From Bradyrhizobium sp. Ghvi (GTDB taxonomy: Bacteria > Pseudomonadota > Alphaproteobacteria > Rhizobiales > Xanthobacteraceae): 64,000 nucleotides of DNA. Position numbers and translations under genes: made by a program. Numbering within the stretch: the stretch's first letter is position 1; the number at the start of each line of letters is the position of its first letter. The stretch lies in assembly GCF_900115265.1 (NCBI RefSeq), contig NZ_FOVU01000012.1, forward strand, positions 62,001-126,000, read 5' to 3'. Positions 27,776-36,258 of the stretch are shown in pieces. The notes under the pieces were generated by a model, which worked only from the letters and a program-made list of their open reading frames with translations, was not told where the DNA came from and ran no database searches.

Positions 27776-29494
27776 TTATGCGGCCCGCACACCCGCAACG
27801 AAGGCGCTGACCTCGTTCTCCAGCGATTGCAGCTTCTCGGTCAGGCGACCGCTCGACTGCAGCACGAGGCCGGCTACCTCGCCGGTCTCCGCGGTCGCGT
27901 CGGTCACGCCGGAGATGTTTTGCGAAACCTGGTCGGTGCCGGAGGCCGCCTCCTGCACGCTGTGGGCGATGGCCTGCGTCGCGGCGCCCTGCTCTTCGAC
28001 CGCGGCTGCGATCGACGAGGAGATCTCGTTGACCTCCATGATGGTGGCGCGGATGCTCTCGATATTGCCGACGACCTGATTGGTCTCGGCCTGGATCGCG
28101 GTGATCTGGGCGCCGATCTCGTCGGTCGCCTTGGCGGTCTGGCTCGCCAGCGACTTCACCTCGCTCGCGACCACGGCAAACCCCTTGCCGGCCTCGCCGG
28201 CGCGTGCTGCTTCGATGGTGGCGTTGAGCGCGAGCAGATTGGTCTGCGAGGCGATCTGGTTGATGAGATCGATGACCTCCCCGATCTTGTGGGCGGCCGC
28301 GGCCAACCCCTGCACGGTGTCGTTGGTGCGCTGGCCGTCGGCGGCGGCTTTGTCGGCCACGGTTGCCGCCTGCGCAACGCGCTGGCTGATCTCGGTGATC
28401 GAGGCCGACAACTGGCCGGCGGCGGCAGCCACCGTCTGTACGTTGTTTGACGCCTGCTGGCAGGCGGTGGCGACGAAGCTGGCGCGGTCGGTCGCCTTGT
28501 TCGCGGTCTCCGACATGCCTTGAGCTGCCTGCTGCATCGCGCGCGCCTCGCTGAAGACGTCGCGGACCACGGCCTGGACGCTCGCCTCGAACCTGCCGGC
28601 GAGCTCGGCCATGGTCTTGCGCTTCTCGTCATCGGCCCGTTGCTTAGTCTCCTGTTGCTCGGCGTGCATCCGACCCACGGCCGCGGCGTTGTCCTTGAAC
28701 ACCGCCAGCGCCTTGGCAAGCCCGCCGACCTCGTCGCGACGGTTGGTGTAGGGCACCTCGAACGCGCTGTCGCCGGCCGCGAGGCGCTCGGTCAGTCCGG
28801 TGATCGTCGCAAGCGGCCGGGTCACGCTGCGGCCGATCACGAAGGATGCGCCAAGCACGAGCACGAACACCGCGAGGCACACGAGCCCAAACGTCATCGC
28901 ATCCTGGCGGAAAACTGCGTCGACGTCGTCGAGATAGATGCCGGTGCCGATGATCCAGCCCCAGGGTGCAAAGCCCTTCACATAGGAGATTTTCCCGACC
29001 GGTTGCTCGAAGCCGGGCTTGGGCCAGAGATAGCCGTAGAAGCCCGCGCCCTGTTTCTTGACCACGTCGACGAAGCCGAGGAACAGCGCATTGCCTGAGG
29101 GATCCTTCATCCCGGCGAGATCCTTGCCATCGAGCTCGGGCTTGATCGGGTGCATGACCATCTTCGGAGTCATGTCGTTGATCCAGAAATATTCGACCTT
29201 GTCGTAGCGCAGGCTCTTGATCTCGGCCATTGCGGCCGCCTGCGCCTGCTCGCGCGGGAGTTTTCCCTCGCTCTCGAGCTTCTGATAATGCGCTAGGATC
29301 CCGTAGCCGACATCGACCATGTGCTGCGTTTTGGCCTGGCGATCTGCGACCATCTGGCTGCGCAGGGTCGACAGCGCGATCGGCACGAGCGCGATCATGC
29401 CGAGGAGGCTGATGCCGACAATGAGGATCAGCTTGAAACTGATGCGGGAGAAAATCATCGCGGCTCGCAAAATTGGGCGGGGCTGATATGCCAT
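27776..29494 (-). CDS. methyl-accepting chemotaxis protein with Cache sensor
   Basis: The 572-residue receptor has TM1 (about 24-42), a periplasmic single-Cache domain (about 45-200; [31 protein letters not shown] and [12 protein letters not shown] are typical), TM2 (about 207-227), HAMP, and a long MCP signalling domain ending in a hydrophilic tail. The signalling hairpin contains [16 protein letters not shown]. It senses a small periplasmic ligand, probably an organic acid, and signals to CheA. The start at 29494 is backed by a near-perfect AAGGAGGT; an ATG at 29458 has no such site. Confidence 0.93.
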   Translation of the reverse strand: MAYQPRPILRAAMIFSRISFKLILIVGISLLGMIALVPIALSTLRSQMVADRQAKTQHMVDVGYGILAHYQKLESEGKLPREQAQAAAMAEIKSLRYDKVEYFWINDMTPKMVMHPIKPELDGKDLAGMKDPSGNALFLGFVDVVKKQGAGFYGYLWPKPGFEQPVGKISYVKGFAPWGWIIGTGIYLDDVDAVFRQDAMTFGLVCLAVFVLVLGASFVIGRSVTRPLATITGLTERLAAGDSAFEVPYTNRRDEVGGLAKALAVFKDNAAAVGRMHAEQQETKQRADDEKRKTMAELAGRFEASVQAVVRDVFSEARAMQQAAQGMSETANKATDRASFVATACQQASNNVQTVAAAAGQLSASITEISQRVAQAATVADKAAADGQRTNDTVQGLAAAAHKIGEVIDLINQIASQTNLLALNATIEAARAGEAGKGFAVVASEVKSLASQTAKATDEIGAQITAIQAETNQVVGNIESIRATIMEVNEISSSIAAAVEEQGAATQAIAHSVQEAASGTDQVSQNISGVTDATAETGEVAGLVLQSSGRLTEKLQSLENEVSAFVAGVRAA

Positions 29495-29598
29495 TTTATC
29501 CCGACCTCCTTAGCAAAGCTTTAAGCATTCGGGTTCCCGCGCGACGGGCAAATCACCGGGACATCGCGGGCGCCCAATTCCGGGCGGCCTACTGATCC

Positions 29599-30198
29599 TC
29601 AACGGCCCCGCTTGCCGAGCACGAGGTCGATCGTGTGGGCTGCGATCTTGCGCAATTGGGGCTCGTCATCGAAGGCGCGTTCGAGCACGGCGAGGCCGCG
29701 CGTCACCGTGATGACGTGCAACGCCGCGGCCGCCGGGTCACCGCTGAATTCGCCGCGCGCGGCGCCCGCCGATAATGCATCCTGAACCAGCCCCGTGATG
29801 CGCGATACGAGATTCGCAAAAGCTTTCCGCGCGTCCTCATCAAGCCCTTCGCCTTCGGCGGCGCCGATCTCCATCAGCCCCCGTGTCGTCGGGCATCCGC
29901 GCGGCGGCGAACCGGAACGAAAGTTCGTGATGGTCAGGTCGAAGAATGCCGAGAGCCGTTTCCGCATTGAGCCTGTGGCGAGTGTCTTTTCCAGCCCAAC
30001 GAGGTAGTCGCCGGCATAACGCTCATAGGCCTGGAGAAATAACGCCTCCTTGCTGCCGAAGGCATTGTAGAGGCTGCCGCGCTGGACACCGGCATCGCGC
30101 GCAATGTCGGAGAGCGAGGTGCCGCGCACGCCCTTGCGCCAGAACTGGTCGAACGCGATGCGCAAGACCTCATCGTGATCGAATTCGCGCGGTCTCAC
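29599..30198 (-). CDS. TetR/AcrR-family transcriptional repressor
   Basis: This 199-residue protein has an N-terminal TetR HTH (FDHDEVLRIAFDQFWRKG, then GTSLSDIARDAGVQRGSLY.AFGSKEALF) and a helical ligand-binding part with a Cys in RGCPTTRG, a pattern of the YxaF/TetR_C type. It is divergent from the tautomerase gene. The spacer holds a double palindromic operator, so it very likely represses itself and that gene until an electrophile or other ligand is bound. Confidence 0.93.
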   Translation of the reverse strand: MRPREFDHDEVLRIAFDQFWRKGVRGTSLSDIARDAGVQRGSLYNAFGSKEALFLQAYERYAGDYLVGLEKTLATGSMRKRLSAFFDLTITNFRSGSPPRGCPTTRGLMEIGAAEGEGLDEDARKAFANLVSRITGLVQDALSAGAARGEFSGDPAAAALHVITVTRGLAVLERAFDDEPQLRKIAAHTIDLVLGKRGR

Positions 30199-30221
30199 AG
30201 CATGCTTCCTATATCAAGGTA

Positions 30222-30269
30222 TATTTGACACGATGTCAAAAACATGGTTTCTGGACATCGTGTCAAATA
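30222..30269. promoter_or_regulatory. double TetR-type operator
   Basis: TATTTGACACGATGTC (30222-30237) and its exact inverse GACATCGTGTCAAATA (30254-30269) are separated by 16 bp. Each arm is itself part of a palindrome: TTGACA-CGA-TGTCAA on the left (perfect), and TGGACA-TCG-TGTCAA on the right (one mismatch). Two repressor dimers could bind between the tetR-type gene (start 30198) and the tautomerase gene (start 30364). Confidence 0.88.
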
Positions 30270-30363
30270 CCAGCTGGAATTGATAGCCCGTTTCGTCAAC
30301 GGGCCAAGCGGCAGGCGCTTGCATGCGCCTGGCCGGACGAACCCGCATGCAAAGGACTAGCCC

Positions 30364-30741
30364 ATGCCGCTCCTTCATATCTCGATGCGCGCCGGAAAGC
30401 CGGATGCCTATCGGCAGGCGATCCTCGACGGTCTCTATCGCGCCATGCGCGAGGCACTGAACGTGCCCGAGGGCGACGAGTTCATGAGCATCAGCGAGCT
30501 GTCGCCCACGAATTTCCGCTGCGGCAATGCCTACGGCATCAAGCGCAGCGACGACGCCGTACTGATCCAGATCACCGTGTTCGCTTCGCGCACCGCCGAG
30601 CAGAAGAAGGCGCTGTATCGGCGGATTGCCGAGTTGCTCGGCGACAACCCGGGCATCCGCACCGAGGACGTGTTCGTCAACGTGCTCGATGCGCCCGCGG
30701 AAAATTGGTCTGTCGGCCACGGCGTCGCGCAATTCGCGTGA
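30364..30741 (+). CDS. tautomerase-family protein
   Basis: The 125-residue protein starts MPLLHISMRAGK, keeping the catalytic Pro next to the initiator Met that defines the 4-oxalocrotonate tautomerase/MIF superfamily. The length corresponds to a fused double beta-alpha-beta unit. LLGDNPGIRTEDVFVNV is the conserved C-terminal block. It may tautomerise or detoxify an unsaturated keto acid. Its promoter lies in the spacer shared with the TetR gene, which probably controls it. Confidence 0.88.
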   Translation: MPLLHISMRAGKPDAYRQAILDGLYRAMREALNVPEGDEFMSISELSPTNFRCGNAYGIKRSDDAVLIQITVFASRTAEQKKALYRRIAELLGDNPGIRTEDVFVNVLDAPAENWSVGHGVAQFA

Positions 30742-30842
30742 GCGTACCGGATCTGCCAACACCCTCTTGAGAATTGCCGGCCGGAAGGGTCTGATAGGCC
30801 GAGGAGCGAGCCTCCGCCGCCTAAAGACGGGACCTGAACCGC

Positions 30843-31214
30843 ATGACCATGTCGGTCGAGCAATTGTGGAGCCTGCCGGAGATCGCGCTGGTCGGTGCCT
30901 ATGCCGAGGCGCGGCGTCGCTATGCCGAGAAGAAGTTCGAGCGCGACACCCAGCGGGCGCGGCTCGAATGGATGCGCGCAAAACTGTTCGTCAATACCCA
31001 GGGCAACGTGACCGAGCGCAAGATGGCGGTGGACGTTTCCGAGGAACTGGCGCGCAAGGGCCAGGAGGTGCGCGAGACGACGCGCGATCTCGACATGCTG
31101 AAGATCGAAGTCGACGTGATCGACACGATGATCCGGTTGCGCGGTGCGCACGGCACGGTCCCGGTCCATGCGGAAGAAGCGGCTGAGAAGCCGGCCGAGC
31201 CGGAGGGGGAGTGA
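30843..31214 (+). CDS. hypothetical protein, mostly helical
   Basis: The 123-residue product is rich in charged residues and looks helical (AYAEARRRYAEKKFERDTQR, then RKGQEVRETTRDLDMLKIE), with an acidic Glu/Ala/Pro tail. No signal peptide, membrane segment or known motif is seen. Its stop is one base before the start of the next gene, so the two are probably co-transcribed. A second ATG at 30849 is possible. Confidence 0.65.
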   Translation: MTMSVEQLWSLPEIALVGAYAEARRRYAEKKFERDTQRARLEWMRAKLFVNTQGNVTERKMAVDVSEELARKGQEVRETTRDLDMLKIEVDVIDTMIRLRGAHGTVPVHAEEAAEKPAEPEGE

Positions 31215-31215
31215 G

Positions 31216-31611
31216 ATGACGGCGCTCCGGGGAAGCTGCCTGTGCGGTGAGGTCGCGTTCGAGGTCGAGAGTCCGTTCGATCGCTTCCTCAACTGCCATT
31301 GCTCTCGCTGCCGCAAGGCGACCGGCGCCGCTCATTCATGCGAGGTCATCGTCAAGGCCGGCGCGCTGCGCTGGCTACGCGGCGAAGCATCCGTCAGGCG
31401 CTTCGACCTGCCCAATGCAAAGAGCTTTGCGACCGCGTTCTGCAAGACCTGCGGCAGCCCGATGCCGCATCTGACGCGCAGCGGGCGCGAAGCGATCATC
31501 CATGCCGGCGCGTTCGACGAGCCGCTGGACGCGACACCCGACCGGCATGTGCAGTGGACCTCACGCGCGGAGTGGTATGTACACGGCGATGGACTACCGG
31601 TGGAAGACTAA
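31216..31611 (+). CDS. GFA/CENP-V family zinc protein
   Basis: The 131-residue protein carries the zinc-binding Cys pattern of the GFA/CENP-V fold: SCLCGEV near the N-terminus, NCHCSRC around 30-36, and FCKTCGS around 78-84. This family includes glutathione-dependent formaldehyde-activating enzymes, but most members have no proven activity. The start ATG lies directly after the previous stop with GGAGGGGGAG upstream. Confidence 0.9.
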   Translation: MTALRGSCLCGEVAFEVESPFDRFLNCHCSRCRKATGAAHSCEVIVKAGALRWLRGEASVRRFDLPNAKSFATAFCKTCGSPMPHLTRSGREAIIHAGAFDEPLDATPDRHVQWTSRAEWYVHGDGLPVED

Positions 31612-31614
31612 AGC

Positions 31615-32484
31615 TCAGTTTCCCGCCTGCACGCCGTGAGAGCGGTGATACGCGCTCGGCGCCGGCCAGGCCCAATCCTTCAGAATCGCCCGATCGGGCT
31701 CGAAGATTTCGATCTTGAGCGGATGGCATGCCGCGACGTCGCTCGAATGCGTCGCGCTACAGTCACCGCCAGGACAGGCCGACAAAGCGCCGAGCAGGTC
31801 GATCTCCGCGAAAAACTCGATGAAGTCGCCGGGGCGGACCGGACTTGCCTTCATGAAATATTGGTGCGTATCCTGTGTGAAACCGGTGCACATGAACACG
31901 TTGAGCACGTCGTGAACATGGTGCTCAGCCGTGGCGGGATCGACCTTCAATTCGCCCGCGAGCGCGCGGGACAAGTTGGAATGGCAACAAAAGTCGTAAG
32001 TCGTGCCGTTCAGCAGAAGATTGGTGTAGGGATCGCAGCGCGTGCCGATGACATCGTGAATGCCGGCACCATCCGCATCGAAGCCGTACCAGCCGAGCGT
32101 ATCGTGACTGATGGTCGCCATCGGGCGCAAATAAGGCATAGCGCTCCAAAGTCGGTCGCCGTGACCAACATGCGTACCATGAAGTGCCCGCGTCTTGCCG
32201 CTGAAGAAGCGCTCGGAAAGATCGCCAGCATTCCAAAGATTGAGGTCGCCGACCTGAGGTCCTTCGATGCTGACGATGCGGAAAAACTGGCCGCGCGCCA
32301 CGCGAAATGCTCGAGCATCGCGCGGCGGCACTACGATCTCGTCCGTCTTGACCATCGTCTGTCGCGCGGATTCGAGCGTGGCCATATCTGGCCCGGGCAT
32401 CGTCCCGGCCGGATAGACGATGGCAGGCTTGGCAGCGCGACGTAAGGCCGCGTCGGCGGGAGCGGATGAGGTTTTCAGGGGCAT
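31615..32484 (-). CDS. DUF1989/urea carboxylase-associated family protein
   Basis: The 289-residue protein has the conserved DUF1989 blocks: VVPPRDARAFRVARGQFFRI, GDLNLWN, DTLGWYGFDADG, DFCCHSNLSRAL, and the C-terminal CPGGDCSATH followed by CHPLKIEIF. The family is often found near urea or amino-acid catabolic genes and may bind a metal. Here it follows CobW and a D-aminoacylase-like gene in the same direction with a 72-bp gap, suggesting one operon that ends at this gene. Confidence 0.85.
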   Translation of the reverse strand: MPLKTSSAPADAALRRAAKPAIVYPAGTMPGPDMATLESARQTMVKTDEIVVPPRDARAFRVARGQFFRIVSIEGPQVGDLNLWNAGDLSERFFSGKTRALHGTHVGHGDRLWSAMPYLRPMATISHDTLGWYGFDADGAGIHDVIGTRCDPYTNLLLNGTTYDFCCHSNLSRALAGELKVDPATAEHHVHDVLNVFMCTGFTQDTHQYFMKASPVRPGDFIEFFAEIDLLGALSACPGGDCSATHSSDVAACHPLKIEIFEPDRAILKDWAWPAPSAYHRSHGVQAGN

Positions 32485-32556
32485 AGCTGGCCTCGGATCA
32501 ACGCAGCACGACAGATGGCGGATGGTAATGGGAGCGATTGACTCTATCGCTTCAAT

Positions 32557-33483
32557 TCAACCTGAAGCAACACACCGGGCCATGAGCTCATCGATCTCCG
32601 CCTTCGAGAGCACGCCGAGCTCAGCGATAAAGACGATCCGCGCACGTGGCACACCCGGTGCCGGCGCCTCGCCAGGGGCAAGCGTCGCGCGGCCGCCGGC
32701 GAACTGGAACTCGATCAAACGTCCGGGCTGCTCGACCGCTTCGAACAAACCTTTCGCGCGGGCCAATTTCGGCGCCAGCTTGCCGATCGCCTGCTGCAAC
32801 CGCGGCAGCGAGAGTGGCAAATCGGAGGTCCAGCTCAATGTCTCGAAGCGCTCTTCTGCCGGGCGTTTCGGCCCCGGCTGGCGCTGCGCGGGCGCGCGAT
32901 CGCTCGCGGGAAACAGCAGGGCGGACGGGATCTCGCCGTGCTTCGCGTCGACCACCACGGCTGGGACGCGCTGCGAGCGGATGGCCTCGCGCGTCCGCAC
33001 ACCTGCGCCTTCGCCGGCCAGATCCAGCTTGGTCAACGCAACGATATCGGCGACGCGCAGCTGCGAACGCTGGAGCGCATCGTCCAGCGCCGCCGGCGGC
33101 GTCGCGGCGTCCAGCACGCAGAGCACGGTTTCCAGCGGCGCCTCGCGCAGGATGATGGGGTCCATCAGGTTGCGGACGATGTCGGCGGGATCGGCGATAC
33201 CGCTGGTCTCGATGACGATATAGTCGGGCTTCGGATCACGCCGCAGCAGCGCCGAAAGCGTGCGCAAGAGATCACCTTCAAGCGAGCAGCAGATGCAGCC
33301 GTTGCTGAGGCTCACCACGCCGTCGCTCGCGCCCGCGATCAACTCGGCATCGATGTTGATCGCGCCAAAATCGTTGACGATGGCGGCGATCCGCCGTCCC
33401 TCCGCGTTCGCCAGCAGATGGTTCACGACCGTGGTCTTGCCCGCCCCCAGAAAGCCAGTCACCAGCAGAATGGGGACCGGCAT
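32557..33483 (-). CDS. CobW/COG0523-family GTP-dependent metallochaperone
   Basis: This 308-residue GTPase has Walker A GFLGAGKTT at the N-terminus, the metal-binding CICC motif (GCICCSLEGD), VIETSGIADP and the guanine-specificity TKLD. The C-terminal CobW_C domain is present. COG0523 proteins deliver Zn or Co to client enzymes. It starts 3 bp after the upstream amidohydrolase gene, a metal-dependent enzyme that is a plausible client. Confidence 0.92.
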   Translation of the reverse strand: MPVPILLVTGFLGAGKTTVVNHLLANAEGRRIAAIVNDFGAINIDAELIAGASDGVVSLSNGCICCSLEGDLLRTLSALLRRDPKPDYIVIETSGIADPADIVRNLMDPIILREAPLETVLCVLDAATPPAALDDALQRSQLRVADIVALTKLDLAGEGAGVRTREAIRSQRVPAVVVDAKHGEIPSALLFPASDRAPAQRQPGPKRPAEERFETLSWTSDLPLSLPRLQQAIGKLAPKLARAKGLFEAVEQPGRLIEFQFAGGRATLAPGEAPAPGVPRARIVFIAELGVLSKAEIDELMARCVASG

Positions 33484-33486
33484 GGA

Positions 33487-34977
33487 TCAGCTCCCGACGA
33501 CGGGACGGCGCACGGGCTTTCCTGGCCGCGCAGCGACGTCGAGCACGCCGTCGCTGATCAGCACCTGACCGCTGACGACGAGATGCCGCACGCCCTCCGA
33601 CGGGCGATTCATCGCCGTGAAGGTCGCGCGGTCCGAAAGCTTCTCATAGTCGAACACGACGATGTCGGCATCCGCATCCTTGGCGAGCCGGCCCTTGGCG
33701 CGCATCGCGGGCGTGCTCTGCGACAGGATCTCTGCGGGGATCAGCGCGCATTTGCGGACGCCTTCGAGCAGCGACACTGCTTTGCGCTCGCGCACCCATT
33801 CGCGGATGAACTTCGTGAAGCAGCCGGCCGAGCGCGGATGCGAGGTGGCGTCATCAGGCAGCGGCCAGGCGTCGCCCTTGTAGGTGGTGCCATCCGACAG
33901 CGTCCATGGCATCGCGTCGGAGGCGATCGCGCCGCCGGGATAGAGCACAGACATGTCGAGCAGGTCGCGGTGATGCGAATTGTTCTCGGTGTCGAGGATG
34001 TGCCAGAGCACCAGCGAGGACGGTTCCTCGGCCTGCGCCTTCAAGAGCTCCTCACGATCGTGGAAGCGATAGCCGTCTGTCACGCGCTGCACGGAATCAT
34101 AACCGGTGCCGTTGCGTTCGACAAACCGGGGATCGCTGAAGAACGCCGCCGCCAGCACGGTCGAGCCGGTGCCGTAAGGGTAAGCCTCGACCGTGATGGG
34201 GAGTCCTTGCGCCTGCGCTTTCTCGATCAGCACGCGGCAGCGCTCGACGTCGGTCTTGCTCGATGAATTGAAATGGCAGATGTGCATGTGCGCGCCGGTG
34301 GCGCCGGCATAGCCGATCAGACGGATATAGGCCTCCGCCGCGCTTTCGGGGTCGATGCGGGACATGTAGGCGACGTGCGTGAAGGTCGGCACGTTCTGCT
34401 TGGCCGCGAGCTGGCACACCGCGGTCAGCTCCTGCACGCCGGCGCCAGGCGCGTAGGCGTTCAAGATGCCGATGCCGATACCGCCTTCATTCAACCCGCG
34501 CGCCAGGCGGTCGAGGATCCCGGCGACCTCCGCATCGGTCGCGACATTGTCCATCCAGCGCCGGTCGCGCATGGCGTTACCGAATGCCTCCAGCGAGCTC
34601 TCGGCATTGGAGCCCGTCATCGCGCCGATGCGCGCGAAGGCCCAGTTGGTGGCGGCGCCGTAATTCAGCACGCGGCCTCGCCTCGCCTGCCGCTCGTACC
34701 AGGACCCGACCGGCAGCACGCCGGCCTCGAGATCGAGCGTCGTCGTCACGCCGTCGAAGGCCTGCATGCGATCAGCCGGGATCGACTGGCCGTGGGCGTG
34801 CAGATCGATGAAGCCGGGCGCGACCACGAGCCCGGTCGCATCGATCACCCGCTCGGCGCCGCCGAGCGAGGCCCCGACGGCGACGATCTTGCCGTCGGCC
34901 ACGGCCACGTCGCCAAGCGCATCCATGCCGCTAGCCGGATCCACAACCCGGCCGCCCGAGATCACCAAACCGCCCAT
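33487..34977 (-). CDS. D-aminoacylase/N-acyl-D-amino-acid deacylase-type amidohydrolase
   Basis: This 496-residue protein belongs to the metal-dependent amidohydrolase superfamily. The N-terminal small beta domain leads to APGFIDLHAHG (metal ligands), followed by FTHVAYMS, HMHICHFNSSS, the conserved YPYGTG and SDAMPW, and a C-terminal beta domain. It lacks a signal peptide. It resembles D-glutamate or D-aspartate deacylases; true substrate not readable. CobW and DUF1989 follow in the same operon. Confidence 0.88.
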   Translation of the reverse strand: MGGLVISGGRVVDPASGMDALGDVAVADGKIVAVGASLGGAERVIDATGLVVAPGFIDLHAHGQSIPADRMQAFDGVTTTLDLEAGVLPVGSWYERQARRGRVLNYGAATNWAFARIGAMTGSNAESSLEAFGNAMRDRRWMDNVATDAEVAGILDRLARGLNEGGIGIGILNAYAPGAGVQELTAVCQLAAKQNVPTFTHVAYMSRIDPESAAEAYIRLIGYAGATGAHMHICHFNSSSKTDVERCRVLIEKAQAQGLPITVEAYPYGTGSTVLAAAFFSDPRFVERNGTGYDSVQRVTDGYRFHDREELLKAQAEEPSSLVLWHILDTENNSHHRDLLDMSVLYPGGAIASDAMPWTLSDGTTYKGDAWPLPDDATSHPRSAGCFTKFIREWVRERKAVSLLEGVRKCALIPAEILSQSTPAMRAKGRLAKDADADIVVFDYEKLSDRATFTAMNRPSEGVRHLVVSGQVLISDGVLDVAARPGKPVRRPVVGS

Positions 34978-35303
34978 ATCGTCAACTCCGCCAAGCTATT
35001 TCCAAAGCCTCCAAAGGCCCGGCAGCAGCTTCGGAGACGGAGACTGGCCGCATCGCGCGCGTCCCGGCGCGCATCAAGGCAGAATTTTGAGGGAGTGACC
35101 ACCGCCGCCGGTGCCGATGCTGCATGCTTGTACATGAGGCCTATCAACGCAAGGAGCTACATCGGGGTTTGCAGCGCAACGGCGGGCGTCCATTTGCCGG
35201 CAAAGGCCGTTACGCCCTTAGCAAGGACGACGTCCAGCCTAAATTCCGGGCCCAGCTCGCCAGACGAAGCACGATCGATCGCGGGCACAGTCGTACCAGA
35301 AAA
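34978..35303. other. spacer with no supported gene
   Basis: The 326 bp between the amidohydrolase start and the 2H phosphoesterase stop carry only weak open frames without ribosome sites or family motifs. The promoter of the amidohydrolase operon should lie here. I see no repeat or RNA gene. Confidence 0.5.
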
Positions 35304-35837
35304 TTACGACGGCAACCGCCGCTCCGCGATTATCCGCACTGGCGGAAAGACAACGCAGTCCACCACGTCGAACGTCACCTCGATGCTGCGATCGAACGCC
35401 CGCGCAAAGGCAATGGCATCATTGCGCCGTTCGTCGGCGACGGCAGTGCCGAGGGTACAATGCGGAATCCATGCGCGCGGCTGGTAGTGAGGACGACAAT
35501 GTGCCGGATCGATCGCCGCGCTGACGGCGCGGTGGATGCGGGCCAGGGCGCTGTCGACCACCGGCTCCGCCCAGAGCACAAGCGGAGAGCCTTCGAACCA
35601 GCGTATTCGCTTGAATTCGATGCGCAGCTGCGTTTCACCAACGACGGCTGCCAGAATGGCGTCCCATGCGACCTGTTGCTCGATCGCGGACCCATCGTAG
35701 ATCGCAAATGTGAAATGCGGGCGGTAACCGAGCGCGCGCATCGATGGTGCGGCCTCGAATGCGCCGACCTGATCCCACAACTGCTCGATCTCGTCTGCCG
35801 AATTATTGTCGGCACGAATGTTGATCGCCAATGCCAC
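35304..35837 (-). CDS. 2'-5' RNA ligase-like 2H phosphoesterase
   Basis: The 177-residue protein carries the two HxT motifs of the 2H phosphoesterase superfamily: HFTFA (about residue 40) and HCTLG (about 130). It may act on 2'-5' or cyclic phosphodiester RNA ends. The GTG at 35837 gives the N-terminus VALAINIRAD, which looks natural for the family; a TTG at 35864 is the longer choice. Its start is 58 bp from the left end of the integrated element, so insertion placed foreign DNA directly upstream of its promoter. Confidence 0.75.
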   Translation of the reverse strand: MALAINIRADNNSADEIEQLWDQVGAFEAAPSMRALGYRPHFTFAIYDGSAIEQQVAWDAILAAVVGETQLRIEFKRIRWFEGSPLVLWAEPVVDSALARIHRAVSAAIDPAHCRPHYQPRAWIPHCTLGTAVADERRNDAIAFARAFDRSIEVTFDVVDCVVFPPVRIIAERRLPS

Positions 35838-35894
35838 GGGCTCACCCAGGGGTGGAACAACCAATCAAGATCGATAGGAGAAGATTTGCAGAAA

Positions 35895-35911
35895 TGGCGC
35901 TCCCTAGGGGA
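35895..35911. repeat. attL, left attachment-site copy
   Basis: TGGCGCTCCCTAGGGGA matches 48406-48422 exactly over 17 bp; the flanking bases differ (A/C before, G/A after). Reverse-complemented it reads as the last 17 nt of tRNA-Glu including CCA. It marks the end of the element distal to the integrase. Confidence 0.92.
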
Positions 35912-36227
35912 GCCGTCGTTTCCTGCAAAATCAATAAGTTAAGAGCATTGTTGGGGAGGATTTCTTCTACTCTTTTGTAATGCTTTTTCTTGGGCTTTCC
36001 CAACCGGCGGCTGGGGTTTGCGCCGGGGCCAGCGGTCCCCCTCTGTCCTACGGAACGATCCGTGAACCGCAGCACTTTTCCGCATACGCCTTCGATTTGT
36101 CGAACCTTTTTCTGCTTGCCGCGTTGGGATGCACCGAATATGGTCAACCCACTGGCTTAGAAACCGGTTTCAAGGGGTTTTACGATGTAACCGCATCCGA
36201 GCTACCGAAATGACAAACGAGGAGTAG

Positions 36228-36258
36228 AGCGGGCAGTTTTATTGCGCCCGCTTTTTTC
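36228..36258 (+). terminator. rho-independent terminator, plus strand
   Basis: AGCGGGC (36228-36234) pairs with GCCCGCT (36246-36252), followed by a run of T. It reads on the plus strand, opposite to the adjacent NTPase gene. No convincing protein gene lies upstream in 35912-36227 (an open frame at 35980-36213 has no ribosome site), so it may end a small RNA or a transcript entering from the left. Confidence 0.7.

Noticed and set aside
35980-36213. 77-codon frame inside the left end of the element
   Set aside because: No ribosome site at normal spacing and no recognisable motif. The terminator downstream fits a non-coding transcript as well.
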